64,000 nucleotides of DNA from Anarhynchus alexandrinus (GCA_008711295.1 VUYV01000593.1:69528-133527); one strand, 5' to 3'. Positions 1 to 23,035 are shown, counted from the first letter of the stretch. Numbers and translations: made by a program. The notes: generated by a model not told the origin, from the sequence alone.

Positions 1-8735
<8,735 letters not shown>

Positions 8736-8808
8736 CTTCAGGTCTCTGTGAACTATGCCATTTAGATGACAATGATTAACACTTTCTAGAATCTGCTGTA
8801 TACAATGA
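8736..8808 (-). CDS. CAMK2D: CAMK2D exon 6 (canonical delta version, '6A')
   Basis: This 73-bp exon encodes [19 protein letters not shown] and HRDLK (about residues 115-138 of the delta kinase): helix E and the first half of the catalytic loop, with the catalytic-base Asp of HRD (D136). [17 protein letters not shown] is the delta-specific form, so this exon identifies the paralogue. The acceptor is ttgtatctttgcag. The donor is gtcagt, weaker than the consensus and weaker than the gtgagt of the alternative copy at 7933-8005. The first base completes a Ser codon begun in exon 5, and the exon ends on a codon boundary. Joining it to exon 7 gives the invariant DLKPEN. Confidence 0.95.
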
Positions 8809-9962
8809 CTGCAAAGATACAAGGGCAGAATGGAAGGGAGAACATTTTAAAGGCACATAATCACATTAAATACAAAATAAAATAAAACTTAAAAAAATTA
8901 TAAAGAACAAAACCAATTTTACACCTCCTGACAAGTCTCGATTGCACATTGAACTGGAACAAAACAATGTTGAATATAGAGATATTTCCAGCTCTAACAC
9001 ATCCAAAAACCAAAGCAAAATGAAAAAGAAAAACCCAACCAAACCAAACCAAACAAGACAATTAACATGGAACATACGACACCTATGAGACAGAATTATT
9101 AGACTGTATTTTCATTCAGCAGTATGGAAGCTTTTTTCAGTTTCCAAAAACTGCTATAGGAAAAACAAAGTGGAGGCAATAAAACAATTAGGGATATGTT
9201 TTGGTTTTTTAAATTTTTTACAGTGAAGTTAACATTACGACAAGTGCTGAAACAAGAAAATGCTCAGAAATGAAATGATATATGGGAAACAAATGAAACA
9301 AAGTCAAAAGCTAAGGAAAAGCAAAACATTTCTCATTTTTGAATCTGATGGTTTCTTAAAAACTATTAGTAGAATAAAGCCAAGTCATTCAAAAAGGCGG
9401 CATGCATTTTCATTTAAAATCTCGTCAAGCACTAGTTTAGTTAGGAGTCACTCATGAAACAGAAATCCACATTAAAAATGTAGACAAATGTTTTATTTTG
9501 GTGCTTTGAATAATTCAATTAGCACCTGTTTTTCCATGCCCAGGTTTGCAAGTTTTGGCCACCCTACAATGCCAAAAAGCACAACTAAAGTATTCATCTT
9601 TTAGAGCACTGGAGCATTTTCAGGTGTTTTTCGGCACCACAAGACCTCGTAACTTTTTCTTTTAATAGATATCCTTGTGGCAGAAGTAAGTGACTCTAAG
9701 TCATACATAGCAGTCAAGGGCCAGGGATTTGATACTGCTCATCCAGAACGTTTTGACCATGGAATTCAGAAGGAATGGTCAGAAATCAGTAACTGGAGCC
9801 CAAGCCTGAAAACCCTTTCTTATGCCAGTAGTTCACAACTCATTGAACCGGACTGCTTGTACGAGTAACGACTACTTGCGTGAGGAAGGGCTTGCAGGAG
9901 CAGACCAGTAATACAGTCCTAGGATATGCATCTATAAAGTCCGTTAACTATTTCTACAGGGA

Positions 9963-10047
9963 TACACACACACAGGCACTATATATATAGATATAGATAT
10001 ATATATACACACGCACATGAATATATATATAAAAATATATAAAAATA
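9963..10047. repeat. Compound CA/TA microsatellite
   Basis: A short CA run is followed by interrupted AT/GATA and TATATA tracts and then 'aaaaatatat' repeats. This is a simple repeat, probably length-variable. Confidence 0.9.
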
Positions 10048-10098
10048 CAGAGATGCACGATAACTAGGTATTTCACTTATTTGGTCAAGTTTTTACTG

Positions 10099-10145
10099 AA
10101 TATATATAATGCATATATATATATCCTCTCTCTATATATATGCAT
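10099..10145. repeat. TA-rich simple repeat
   Basis: Two TATATA tracts flank a short CTCTCTC stretch, with tatatgcat motifs at the ends. It lies 50 bp from the previous microsatellite. Confidence 0.85.
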
Positions 10146-11410
10146 AGCCCCTTCCAACATGTCATAATTCTAGAACAGAAAAAAAATCATTGCAATTTTT
10201 CCTTTTAAATCACAAGTATCTTAAAAAACACACAATGACACTATATGCTGGCCTTTGGCATCAATATTAGAAATTTTGCTTGAATCGCAGCAGGCAAAAA
10301 ATCATTCAAAAATGTTTTAAACATAGCTCCTCTCCTTCCACCTCACCTAAATGACTAATTTGGTTTTCTTTTCTACAGCATGTTTTGCTATGTGTTGTTC
10401 CACATTTAAATGCTTAAAGTAATGATGTTTCTACCATTCATACAGAAATTAGTGAATTGGAAGCTTCCTAATATTCAGTGTACTTCTTGTTTGTTCTTAA
10501 TTATCCTACTACTGTTGTTAGGGACACTTAATGCTTTCCTGTCATTTGCCAATTAATTCCAAATGTAAATGAAGAACTGAGAATTATATGTACTAAATAT
10601 GTTATCAATGGTGGTGTGCGACTATGAACACACAAAAACATGAGGCTTCTTTAAATTTACTTTGAGATAAATTTTCTGTGAAGAGTGTAGTGGTAGAACA
10701 CATTTTCTTTAAAGTAATTGACTGCAATGTTTAAGATTCGTAATTATATGAGAATATTTAAGATTTATTATTATATGAGGGCAAACAGATTCCGAGATGG
10801 AAAAATGGTCCCGATACATGATGTCAGCATGCAAATTATGATAATCGTCAACTTATTCTTCAAGTTTTTCAACAAGCACTTGCAGAAAATTGCTAGAGAG
10901 TTCAAATTTGAGCTCAGACTATGAGATGTACAGCATAATTGCTTATTGATGAAACACAACAAAAAATGTTTAAATATGAAATTAGTACTTCTGGACCAAG
11001 AACAAAAATGGTATTTAATGTAAAATTCTTTCAAGACCAACATATATTTCAGACTTTGATCAGCAAATGTAAGAATCCCTATATGGTATAGCTGAAACGT
11101 TACATCCAGCTTGCAGAGGAGAAAACCGGGTAAGATTTTAACAACTTCACAAGTTTACAAAGTTTTTAATAAACCGAGATCAATTTCAGCTCCTCCAGAT
11201 CAGCAGACATCGAGACTTCACACGGAGTTCTCCACCACACAGTCGTGAGCTCAAAACGCCAAACTGTGCCCTTCCAAGTCTAGGAGAACTCTAGCAGAAA
11301 TCCGAGAGTCTCGCAGACTGGGCTAGTGAAACTGATGCCAAACACCATGAGATATTTAAGTAGCTATCCTAGAATTATTAAGGGCAACTTCAGAAAAACA
11401 AATGACTTAC

Positions 11411-11476
11411 CTGGCATCTGCTTCACTATAGTATTCTCTTGCAACTATGTCTTCAAACAATTCACCTCCAGTGACT
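11411..11476 (-). CDS. CAMK2D: CAMK2D exon 5 (substrate-binding and helix D segment)
   Basis: This 66-bp exon encodes [11 protein letters not shown] then [11 protein letters not shown] (about residues 93-114). The two Glu of GGELFE (E97 and E100 in delta numbering) sit where the kinase recognises the Arg three residues before the substrate Ser/Thr. The exon begins with the last base of the Leu codon of FDL from exon 4 and ends with the first two bases of a Ser codon, completed by T from either version of exon 6. The acceptor is ctttttctaacag and the donor is gtaagt (11405-11410). Length, phase and sequence are those of the CaMKII family. Confidence 0.95.
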
Positions 11477-12289
11477 CTGTTAGAAAAAGCAAGATGGGAA
11501 AGGAGATTTCAGAAGTGAAAAAGTGCATCTTAAATTAACTCGACAGGAAGAAGTCAGAGAGAAATAACTGAAATATTTGTACAGAAACGCAAGAGGTCTT
11601 GACCAGCAAGGTGAAGGAACTAAAGTGGAAGGTTTGTCCATCCAAATCATCACATGAATAAAAAGGATGCGGTGGAAGAGCAATCGTAACTAGAAAAGGA
11701 AAGCAAAGAGCAGTAGTCGATTGGGCAAGATGCCATACGTCAGTTAAGGATGTCAAGAGCAAGCAGTAAAACTACAAGAACAAAGGGAACTGACCAGCCA
11801 GGAGAACTGTGGCTGAAGTTCAGAGCACTTCAGGATAAATCGAGAACTGCAATGTAAGACATGTAAGAAAGGAGAAAACAATAACGCTAAAGAGGGAAAA
11901 GGGTCTTTAAGCGTAGGTCAAAACACAACCGAGGTGCACCCGTGTGCCACAGTGCTTTTTGTGCTTTTGCTAGGAAGAGCATTACTGAGCTGGAAGGAGA
12001 GTATCAGCAGAAGCGGAGTACCTTGATCAGTTTAATGGCAGGGTTTTTTTCCTAGAAAATTTTCGGTTATCTTTGTTGAGAAAGTAGAAGTAGTTTAGTG
12101 AAAGTGCCACTTAAAATAATTCAAGAGGCATTAATAGTACAAGGGAAGAACTGTATGATCTGGAGGACCAGTAACAGAAGCAACTGTGCCTGGTTGCTTA
12201 CTTAGGAGTTCACTGTACAACCAGTGGTTTAATAGTAGGAAGTGGTTAAAAAGAAATAAACCCATGTTGTTATAACCCAAAGATGACAG

Positions 12290-12620
12290 TCCAGAATGAG
12301 TCACCAGCAGGACGCTGCCACAGTCTTGGGATAAATTTGAACCAGGGTGACAGCAATGTCCTTACGTACAGCAGTAAAACCCCTCCTCACATTTTATGCA
12401 GTTCTGGCCACTCACGTTCAGAAAAGGGAATCGAAACAGCAATATGAGCAGAAAATTGCCACTAGGCTATCCATTCACTTACTCATCGTAACTTTGCAGA
12501 GAAGCAAAGTCACTTTAGCTTGGTGAACCAAAGTTTAAGAGGGATGAAAATAAATACTGAAGACGAGGAGCATAAAGAGTGGTCTCCATGGAGGAGAGTT
12601 GGAAGGGAAAATATTGGTAC
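12290..12620 (+). mobile_element. Possible old, diverged CR1 relic
   Basis: Phrases such as tatgcagttctggccactca, followed by agaaaattgccactaggcta and a diverged 'cttggtgaacc...agtttaagagg' stretch, resemble the CR1 region around 'tgttcagttctgggcccctcac' and 'ttgtttagcctggagaaaagg'. The match is by eye and patchy, and no 3' tail is clear. It could be another ancient LINE or chance similarity. Confidence 0.35.
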
Positions 12621-14184
12621 AATAATAACTAAGCATAAAATACCTGTGAATAAATATAAGGTTAAAATCAACAGAAGTTTTCTAACAATCATAAAACTGG
12701 TGTAATTAAACAGGTTTTGGTAAAGTAACCGAGGGAGGTGCTCTATTTTTGAGATGAAGATTGATGAGCTTTTAAATAGAATCATAAAACTTGGCTGCCT
12801 GTGTCAACAAGAGAGTGGACTCAAAGAAGCAGGAGGGACTTTCCTGTACTGCACTCTTAATGTTTCTCTTTTATGGAATACACTGGTGTACTTTCACAGC
12901 AAATTGCAAATGTGCTGCATTGAAGGACTGAAAGCAGATGCGAGCCTTGAAAACGCACACGCTGGGGAATACCCAAGTGCTAACTACCGAGTTAGTCTGA
13001 TTCCTGCTTTCCCAAACCTTGATCCTACTGATATGCCAACAGAAATAATTCCTAGATGGCAGATCCATGTTCGTATTTCACGACCATTTATGAATGTAGT
13101 GAATTTTCATATAGCGCATGATATTCTCAATAAATTTGCAAACATGAAAACTAAGTGGGCTACAAGATGCTTAAAGATTAAGAGGCTTAAAAAAATCTAT
13201 ACTACAATAAATACAATTATTACTGAATACAATTAAGTTTAATAGGATTAAACAATTAAAAGTAAGGATACTTGGAATCTCCAATACCATAACATTCATT
13301 TGCACATTGCTGTACTAACAGTGCGTTGGAGATCCCAGTTATTCAGTCACATTAGGTGACGACAGAAATGACCTGCTCAGCCCGCAGCACAGCTCCTTTC
13401 CTCGAGAAGGTTCCACGTTTCCATTTCCATTTGGGCTACATCATCCTTTTTCTGAGTTGACACCTCACTGACTTTGAAAGTAATCACTTTCAGGTAACAG
13501 AATGCTATTTTGTACAAAAGTCTGCAATAACATCTGGAGGAGGTAAAATAGTTGGCTGCCTAATTTGTATTCTCTTTCTTTTTGTCTTCTACCTTGCAGA
13601 AACTGGCTTTGGTTGCTGTAACACAAAATGTTTGATTGATGCCTATTTTGACAGTCTTTGATACCTCCTTTTTGCATATATATTTGTCTACCACAGTTCT
13701 GGTAAAGAGGAATAATTCTCGCTTTGTGATGAATGAAAAAACAAAGCACCCTTTGATCTTATTCTTCCCTAAAACACTCATTTTTGATCCAAGCCAAAAA
13801 AGAAAAGAAAAAGCTTTTGTCATCAAAGTGTGTTTCAGTGGGAGAGAACACCAAGCTGATGCTTGTTCTGCTCCAGCACTGAGGAAAGAAGGGGATATGC
13901 ATTCTTATTTGCTGACACTAAACATTTGCTTGGAATTCATAACCATTGTTAAATGATGAAAAAATAAAAGCAAGAACAGAGCAGGCGAATTTCACTGACA
14001 GCCAAACAAGCAGTCAACAGTTCCCATGCTCTGTCACGCCGAGGGATACATCAGGAATAACTCTCAGGAGGCAGCTAAATGGCCATAATGAAGGAAGGTA
14101 GCACAGGGGACCGAGAGGCCAGAACTCACCTGCACCTCCTGAGCCTCTGACTCCGAGAAGACCATTATAGCTGTGTTAGTGGCC

Positions 14185-14775
14185 TCTGCTCATTGAGCGT
14201 GCAACAGCGCTGTGTCCTCGCAGCAAATAAAGGTCAACTGCATCATGATACAGGATGGCCAGGTTGAAGGAAGCGATCCTTCCCTCCAATTTGGCACTCT
14301 TGAGATCACACCTGGAGTACCGTGTCCCTTTTTGGGCTTCTTGGTACATGAACGACACTGATATAATGAACTGTGTCTAATGGAGGGCCACCAAGACGGT
14401 AGAGTTGGAGGCATGTGGAGAGGCTGAGATAACTGGGTTTGTTCACCGTTAAGGTGGGAAGGCTCAGGAGAAATCTCATTGCTGTCTACAACTCTCTAAT
14501 GGGTGGATACGCAGAGACAGCATGAAAGGCTAAAGACAAGCTGAAACACCAGAAATACCAAATAGATGTAAGGATTTTTCTTCCTTTATTCTTATTATAG
14601 TTATTTACTATGCATTTGTTGCTCAAAGAGGTGGAGGAATTTCCATCCATGATGATGTTCCAACCTTGACAGATCCCTGAGCTACCTGATTCAATTGGAC
14701 CTTGTTTGAGAAGGGGGTTAGACCCGATAACCTCTGGGGATCCTTATCAACCTACATTATTCACTGATTTTATAA
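14185..14775 (+). mobile_element. CR1 LINE fragment, diverged
   Basis: This plus-strand CR1 3' region has a recognisable order of landmarks: cacctggagtaccgtgtccc, then a stretch reading 'gaaatctcattgctgtctacaac', then gagaagggggttagacccga and 'aacctacattattcactgatt'. It is more diverged than the other copies, so probably an older insertion. It is antisense to CAMK2D. Confidence 0.8.
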
Positions 14776-16922
14776 ATAAAGAACAGAGCAGTTACCAATC
14801 AACTTCTTTTTACACTCCATATAGTTTAATACCAAAGTGGCTACAAAGCATTCTACCCCTTATTAGATGTCATTTTGTTAGGTGGGTCTTTTCCCCCTGT
14901 ACCTTCAGCTATGAAACACGATGGCGAGGGAAGGGCACGAGGTATCTATCATGAATAAAGACTACACAAACAGAAGAGATCCTTAGTTAGGAGGTTCTCC
15001 CTGCTTAGTGAAGGCCATGACCTGAAACGAAAGTGTGATGTCCTCTTTGGAGAACGCACGGCTCTGTGCTACTGCTCTGCTACCAGCAGGAGCCGGTAAA
15101 AAAAGCCTCTGCTGCTGATCACATTGGTGTTTTCTCCTCCTAGCTTACATTTCTTATTTCTTAAATTGCTTTCATAATGAAGGTGCAAGGAAGCAGGCTT
15201 ACAACATTACAGTGGCCATATACTTCTTACTTTTAGCTGGGACCTTTCTACTTCTGAAAAAGAAAGGTTCAGGCACTTACCCTATGCATAGATTGTTCTG
15301 CAATTCGGCTTTTGTTCTGGGTATTTTTATTTCTTCTACACAGTACACTCCCTCCACTTGGAATTCAACTGCAACACCAGGGTTCTAAATGTGCCAATTG
15401 TTGCATCTCATTGAGTGCATTAAAATGGGAGACGCTGAGAAAAGAGAATCTCATTGACTTGCACAAGAGAGTCTTCGAGTGCTACAGCTGTTTCCGTTCA
15501 GATACAGCAATTAATACTGACAGAATTGATTGGATTTAAACTCATCTAACTTCATTAACACTGAAGACAATCCCATTCATGCTTAGCAACTGAAATGGGC
15601 GGATAGAGAGACGCAAATCCTAACTACAGTTGCCTTAACCAGCAAGGGGAGTAAGAAACTTTGTAAAGTCCATTGCTAACCTTACTATGCACACTATTAA
15701 TCTGCAAATCACTTCACTACAGCTACTGAGAGAAACATAACAGGAGGAAGTCCTCTGCTTGGAAGAAGTATCGCAGAAGGCTATCTTAATTAATTTTCTA
15801 AAATACGTAGGAGCCACCTTGGTAGATCAGTAAGATGCCTCTGTTCCTTGGCAGTGAGATCTACAAGACCCTGAAAATCACAATTTTGCATTGTCAAGTG
15901 CAAAACAACTACCATAGTCCAGAACGACACTGCCATGTACATATTTCAGATGGGGAGTCAGCAACCAAAGATAAATTATATGTATATATATATGATATGC
16001 CAATACTTCAGCACATCTATTTCTCTTATATGCAGGGCTCCTTATAGAACACTGCGATACCGCATTTTATCAGAAAGAACATCATTCGTTGTTCAATGTC
16101 CAGTTTTCACATGGATTTCAAAAGACTTCCAGCTTCCCATTTTGACCCTAGAGCTCTTCACCCAAATGTACGCCTGTAACAGAGAACATTAATCCCTTTT
16201 TTTTCCTCCAGATAAAAGCACAGCTCTCACTGAGGTATACAAGTGAAGCAACAGGCTTCTCCTTCAGATCGCAGACATCTCTATGACATTAATTCAAAAG
16301 AGGTTATTAGAAATTCAAAATAGAAAGTGACAATGATTGGGTTTTTTTTTTTTCCTGTTCACAGAAAAAGCACTCTTCCTCTTCACTTTCTTATGTGGGA
16401 TGCAGTCTAAAAGAAATGTCTAAAGAAACAGTCGTACTGAATCCCACACAGTCTGAAAGAAATCATTAAGATAATGACATAACGGTATGCGTGGGTGGAG
16501 TGACAGTGTTACACCACAGTCAGGCTCCCGTTGAATAAAAATTAAATAAATAAATACAAGCATGTACTTGGCCTTCACATTGAAGAAGTACATATGGTAC
16601 CTTTTTTTTTTGTGGCAGCTCTTTTATGTACATTTAAACAAGCCACTAACCCGCATATTTTTAACTGCAGTAAAAGATGAAGTTTCACTAATAAATAGTA
16701 TTAGTGAGCATTAAAGCAATGTCTTAGTCTGAATGAAAAATTAACTGTGAACAGCCATCCTTACTAATTAGGCAAAAGTTCTTCAAGAATGCAACACGCT
16801 GCTTTTCCAAAGACAACTACCAGTTAGTACAGTCACCACCTCTACCATTCAGACGTTTTCTTTTTTGCAAAAAGAATTCATTTTGACAAAAAACCCAAAC
16901 AACATCATTAAAACATAAAAAG

Positions 16923-16953
16923 TTGTGTGTGTGTATATATGTGTGTATATACA
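16923..16953. repeat. TG/TA microsatellite
   Basis: A TG run alternates with TATATA (gtgtgtgtgtatatatgtgt, then gtatatac). Confidence 0.85.
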
Positions 16954-17530
16954 TGTTGAGGCCCTCTTTCTTTGAGGAGGATGAAAAACAAAACCATGCG
17001 GACTGTTCCAGATGAACAGCAAACGTTTGAGTCTGTTCCTATGTTTGTCCTGAATGGGACTGACGGGGAAACAGCGGAAGTCCCAGACAGCGCAGAATGC
17101 TTCCTGTAGGATCTAGTTTTCTGCCAAGAGAGTATCTTTGGGTTAGGTATTAATTTGTATTGCAGAATGCAGGCTTCTATTTGTTCTGTTACCGCCGAGA
17201 TATAGATATTGGTATCTACAACTTTGAAGTTGTTCAAATGCCTTCTCGTTCCCATTGCAATCGATCTCCTGAGACGTGCCTGGCATAATATATTCAGCTT
17301 AAGGCAGAAGCGGACTAACCGCAATTACAGCCGGCCATAGTTTCTAACAGGACAGTAGTACAACAAAACAATAAAAATGCCTCCGGTTTGTAAAAGGGAT
17401 ACTGTCCCCAGAACTAAAGAATTCTGCATGCACTTCTTGGAAATGTTCAGGATTAAGAAGATTTTTTCCAAATCCACATAGAAAGATTTCCTTTGTAGCC
17501 CTTAAAAAAAAAAAAAAAAAAGGGAAAAAA

Positions 17531-17531
17531 N
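17531..17531. other. Single N after a poly-A run
   Basis: One unresolved base lies after about 25 bases of nearly pure A, and is probably a sequencing or assembly break at the homopolymer. Confidence 0.95.
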
Positions 17532-18873
17532 ACGCGTGTCAGACAACAAGTATGCGTGTTGTGCCCTAGAGCCATTTCCAACAGAGCAGCTACCTGGGAT
17601 ACATACAAATCAGATACAAATTCCTGTTGAGCCCAGTTAGGATTTGAGTACTGAACCCTGAACGCCTTCACTGCAGACAGACTATTTAGTATTTTTGTAT
17701 TGCTAGTCTGAAATCTAGTCCTGAAGAAGTCTTCACGGATTTCTTTTAAAAAATTAAGCCGGAAAATAAACCAGGATGTAACCTGAACATGAAAGCACAC
17801 AACTGATTATGGAAGGTCCAGGTTGTAACTTACCTAGGCTGAATGCAAATATTTCAGTTTGTATGTTTAGAAACGAGCACATTTCGTATTTCTAGGGGAA
17901 ATAACATATTCTCATTCTAACCAGCAAAACCGTGTTGGGCTCTTGGGGGTGGGGAGGTGTTGTTAGTCAAAACCATAAACTGCCCTGGAAAAAATTGCAG
18001 TTGAAATAGGTAATTTTACTTAAATAAGTCAGTTTTGCAAGACAATTCCTAACCATTCATGTTTGCCCATACCCAGAATCGAAAGCAGTAACTTTTCAAG
18101 TGAGTAGAAAAGTTTGTCTGTCCCAGGGGAGAATGAAGAACATCGGTGCCTCTTTTTAAGTTAAGAGTCTGAGACACATAGTTGATGTTGGCACCATCCC
18201 TTCTTCCACTAAACAGCCTTATCTAGGACAGACAAGCTCCACATACGCACAGTCACTACATGAACAGTTCACAGGACTGAAATTCCTCAAGTAAAATGGG
18301 AAATGGGAAGGAAACTTCCTTTCTGTACGCTGGGTGTTTTACATTCTGAATGGTGTCAAAATGAACTGGTCAATATATCAGCAAGGTATCAAGCGGGAAT
18401 AAAATACTGGAGGAGTCTTTCCCTCTAGGAAACTCAGGCTTACCTTTCAGTCCAGCAATGGAGATTTTCTGCAGGAACCTGCTCTTCCACATGTTTTTGG
18501 GTTTTTTTTATGGTTGGTTTTTTTTTTTTTAACTGACACTGGCTTGCAGCAAATTATTTTTTCCGAGTCGTATGTTTGCTTAGCTTTGGCAGATATCACG
18601 CAACTTTTACTTACGTACCTACATTTTATATTAAAATCGACTTCAACAGTGGCCCTGCTTATTCAAAGTTTTTAATATGGAATTCTTGCAGTGACACTCA
18701 CAAATCAGTTCTTGCACATGCAAATAACCAAATGCATTCCTGTCCTTCCAGCTCTGGTTACATCTCTTTGTTCAACTCACTGCACCAGAACCGTGCTTTT
18801 ATCTTGGATTTACATCTACAAGTTTGAATACCACATCCCCCAACATGCTAAACATAGGCAAAACTCATACTTA

Positions 18874-18966
<93 letters not shown>

Positions 18967-19923
18967 TCATCTTTTTCATGTCTTTCATGTCTGTCTTATT
19001 TTGGGGTAGAAGGGAGGATTATAATTCTACTGCAAAGCTGGTATTGCACCTGTGTCTGTTCTCATCTGCGGTGGTGGGTTTTTTTTAATTCTCTACCCTC
19101 AGAACTGTCTTTTTTGTAAGGTGAGATAAACAAAGAAACCAAAAGAGTGCATGTGCAGCTCATTGTACAGTTATTTTTAAAGAAACTCTGCTGTTGCTGT
19201 GCCACAGAAGAACGCTGCAGTCATTTCCTACCACCTCCTTGGACCATGACTAAACAAGTGCTAAAAGCACAGTCGGACTTATATATCTTAATATATTGTA
19301 TTAATATGATTCAACTCCCTTTTTCCTAGGCAGAACCTACAATGAATCTTTTCAATAGCATACACAGGAGTCTCCAGTCACTGGACTTTTATCATCTTAA
19401 ACAGTATTCTTAATGCCATACAACTATTTTCTCAGCAGCGTTACATCTGAAAAGTTGCAAACAAAACAAGATGGGGAAAAAAAAGCCACAATTAATCATA
19501 CATTTCAGCAGAACAACAAACTTTAAGGGCTGTGTTAACAAATTTCATAATGAGACAATAGATGCTGATTTTGAAAGAGAAAGCCTCATTGCAAACTAAA
19601 AGCATTTGTCTATACTGAAATAAACGGAAAGCAAAAGTGCACATTCAGTTAATAATTCAAGGTTCTTTCTTAACTAATAATTAAAAAGGAACTTAAATTA
19701 AAAATAAAATCACTGTCTGCAGTCCCTGGAGTACTTTGCCCTTTTCCAGTCTCACCTTCTCCTTATTCTAACTTTTAATTAAATGCCTTCAATTTTAGTT
19801 GAGATAAAACAGTCAAATACTTAATCAAGTCAACTACTGAGACAGTGACTAATTTCACTGTAACACAATCAGCTGCAACAGTATAAAAATACAATACATC
19901 TCCTGTTGAAAGCCACTGGAAAC

Positions 19924-19948
19924 ATAATAATAATAATAATAATAATGA
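19924..19948. repeat. (TAA)n microsatellite
   Basis: About eight TAA/AAT units ending in aatgataa. Confidence 0.9.
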
Positions 19949-22900
19949 TAAATGCTTGTAAGTGGAAAAAATGAAAAAAGTTGCATGTGACTTACTTATA
20001 TTCCCTTAAAAAAACCAACCCAACCAACCCCAAACTGCTCATGCCCTCCCTATCAAACAAAGACAACTAGGGAATAACCAAATCCATACCCCACCCCTGA
20101 GAACAGTCTTCCAGAAGAACAATTCAAGCCTGCATTTGTTATTAAGACTCCTTAAGCAAAGTAAGAACACAACCATGAAAAAAAAGAAAGGATATTCTGG
20201 GTACACTAATATATCTGTAAGACAGAATCCATAAAATACTGACGCCCTGCACTCATTCAGACCTTGTACCCATCTGCAGTGTATTTTCGTGGTGGGATGT
20301 CTGTGCATGGGAGGCCAAAAAAAGATCAGTGAGAACTGTGAGAATGGCAAGCTTATCCTTACAGGTTGAGTTAGCTCCATTGAAAGCACGGTATTAAACA
20401 CTGGCCTTAATTTTAAAAAGTTTTAGGTTAATTTATGAAAGCTGATAGCTGAAATAAATAAACCTCTCAAACTCCCAAACTTGACACATGTGAAGCTGCT
20501 CAGGGAAACGAATTAGATGAAGAAGGAATTCTCTCGCTGTGCATCTGATGTGTGCTGCAGTGGTGAAGGCTGTGCTGGTTGGAAACTTGTTAATAAGGAA
20601 TATGGATGAGAAACCACGAGGGAGCTCAAGCCTCTAGAATTACAAACCGCATCAGTCTGAGAAAAAAAGCAAGCTCTGACTGAAAGGCTGGCGGACTTCG
20701 GGTAAGAAAGGCTTTCCTTTCTCTTAAAAAAAAAAGGAGAAAAAATAATTGTCCGGATTCAAACAGCTCCATCGTTCCCTTCTGTCTCTTAACTGAGAAG
20801 TGACTCTCAGTGGGGTCAAAAAGGGAATAAGCTATCTTCCTGCTCATATTTCTATTTTTTTATATATATTTCCCTCTAATCTTCTTACCTGCCATTCACT
20901 TCAACCACATGAACGGTGAACAGTCCCGAAGAGCTAAATCTACCCGCAGATTGATGCCCACCAATCTATGCTGAATTTCCGCAGCGGCAGCCAAGACCAG
21001 AGCTGAAAGACCAAAGACCGGGACCCCCCGTGCCGGCTGCGGGCGCTCCGCCAGACCGATGGAGAGCAAGGGTGGGCAGGAGGGGAGAAGGAGCGCGCGC
21101 CGGGGGGTGCGACAGCTCGGCCAGGTAACTGCCGCTCACTAAACCACCCTGAAGAGCGATTTCTGGAAAGATGTAAGGGTGCGTGAAGAAGACTTGCCAG
21201 AAGCAAAATGATGTGATGCCTAGAAAATAGTCATCAGCCTTTCTGGTGCTTGTCGCAGCCAAAAACCAGCATCCTAAGGATTAAAACCCCAGGTCATGTT
21301 TACATGCACTTATGGATCCATATGTAAAGTGTTCCCCGAGAGAGCGCTAGTCAGCTGCAGAAATTCATTTTGCATTTTAAGAACTGAAATCACATCATGG
21401 TAGAACTATAAATTAAGTCCTGTGGTCTTTCTTAATTATTTTAAATGAAATGGCAATTTCCAAAGCTAATTTTCCCACAACACATGAAGCTTTGTCAGTA
21501 GTTTGATTCAGCTCATTATCGCTTACAGAACCAAATAAAAAAAAATAATCAGGGTACCCGAAAACTGCTTTGCGTTCAAAACTGAGCCAATGAAGAAAGT
21601 GTAAAAGAAAAGGATTTTCATATTTCCCCAGATGGTAGCTTTACGTGTTAATAATTTTTTATACAATACATGACATTTAAAAAAGATGAAATCAAATAAA
21701 CATGACTTTTTTACTTAATAATATTTAGCCCAGAGAAACATCTTGTGTTTACACAATACTGAAGAGAAAACCAGCTCTTGGCTGACTCACTGCCCAGAGC
21801 TCGTGATGATTCAGAAGAGCCAAGTAGGTCTAAATCAGAATTTGTGGTTTTGGCTGGTTCTACATTCTAGATTTGTCTAAGTTTTTACGAAGTGCAAGCC
21901 TTGAGCATAAAAGACCAAGCTAGTACATTGCTGCCAAAAAAAAAACCAACCCAAAAAACAAAATCAGCTTTCTTTCTGGTTGCGCTCTTTGAGTTGAGAT
22001 TTCAATACTCCCAAATGTCTGAGCTTTAAAGCAAACCAATGTGAGATGAGACAGCAAGTATTAGCCTCGAACAGTATCCTGAAATTTCTAGCTCAGAAGA
22101 GACCCCTAAAACATTTGGCTTTTGAGTGCACTACTTCGTGTTGTACCATCAAAGACACTACTCACCAACGAGTGCTCAGAAATGGGATTTGGTACAGACC
22201 CTTGGGTCTATCACAGCGATGCAACATAACCCTAAAATAGTAAATTCTGGAGTGCAGCTGGTACGTTTTGCATATGCCTCTCCAAAGAAGTTCAAAACTT
22301 TTTAAGATTTAATACACAGCAAATTATACCTTTTGCTAGAAACTGCCTGTTCCTGAAATAGATTCATAAGAATTCAAAGCACGGTTTTTCTGTGAACACT
22401 TTTTTTTTGGATTCAAAGCAGCATTCCTCTCCTCGCTGCTCGCTAACAGCACTATATTCAGCCAGGCAGAAGCCTTCAGATTCGATTTCCCATATCATGT
22501 ACGGATATTGAGAACTACCAAATACTTCTGGTGAGGCAGAATATTTGCTGCCAACTGCTTTCAAAGAGTTCTGAAGTGTGTAAAACAACCCAGATTTTTG
22601 AAATGTCTTTAGAGAATTTAAACAAAGTATTAAATCTTAAAATTTAGAAGTGAAATCCACCTTTAAAATATTACTTTGGTATTAAAAGCAGACAGGCTTG
22701 GCTTGAACCCGTGGCTACAAACCAGTCAACAGCCTATATTCATACACATACTTACTCAGTTTTCATGGTTCACTCCTACTGCTCCGGAGTGGATTTGCTA
22801 GCAACCAGCTGAAGCAAAGGACTGTAATTCTTTAATTACCACTGTATTTTTTAAACACAGAATGACTTTCTTACACACATTTATGAGAAAGTCATCTCCT

Positions 22901-23035
22901 AGGTAAGAATGAAGTCAACATGAACCTACAGTCGTTACGGCACAGTTGTAAAACTGTGACCCTGAAGTGACAAAGTTGTAGGAGAAGAATAAGCTGCATT
23001 TCATTGCTTTTGGTTCAAGGCAGTAAAAAACCCCT

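Larger units (their letters stand above)
8809..11410 (-). other. CAMK2D: CAMK2D intron 5 (exon 5 to canonical exon 6)
   Basis: This 2.6-kb AT-rich intron contains a short CCAAA-type repeat (about 9030-9056) and a compound CA/TA microsatellite (9963-10142). Near 10728-10780 there is a diverged tandem pair of about 26 bp (tttaagatt...ttatatgag). I see no other gene or mobile element. Confidence 0.8.

Noticed and set aside
20966..21262. 98-codon minus-strand frame in a GC-rich patch, possible first exon or CpG island promoter
   Set aside because: There is no recognisable protein, the GC-rich core is under 200 bp, and no promoter motif or neighbouring exon was seen.
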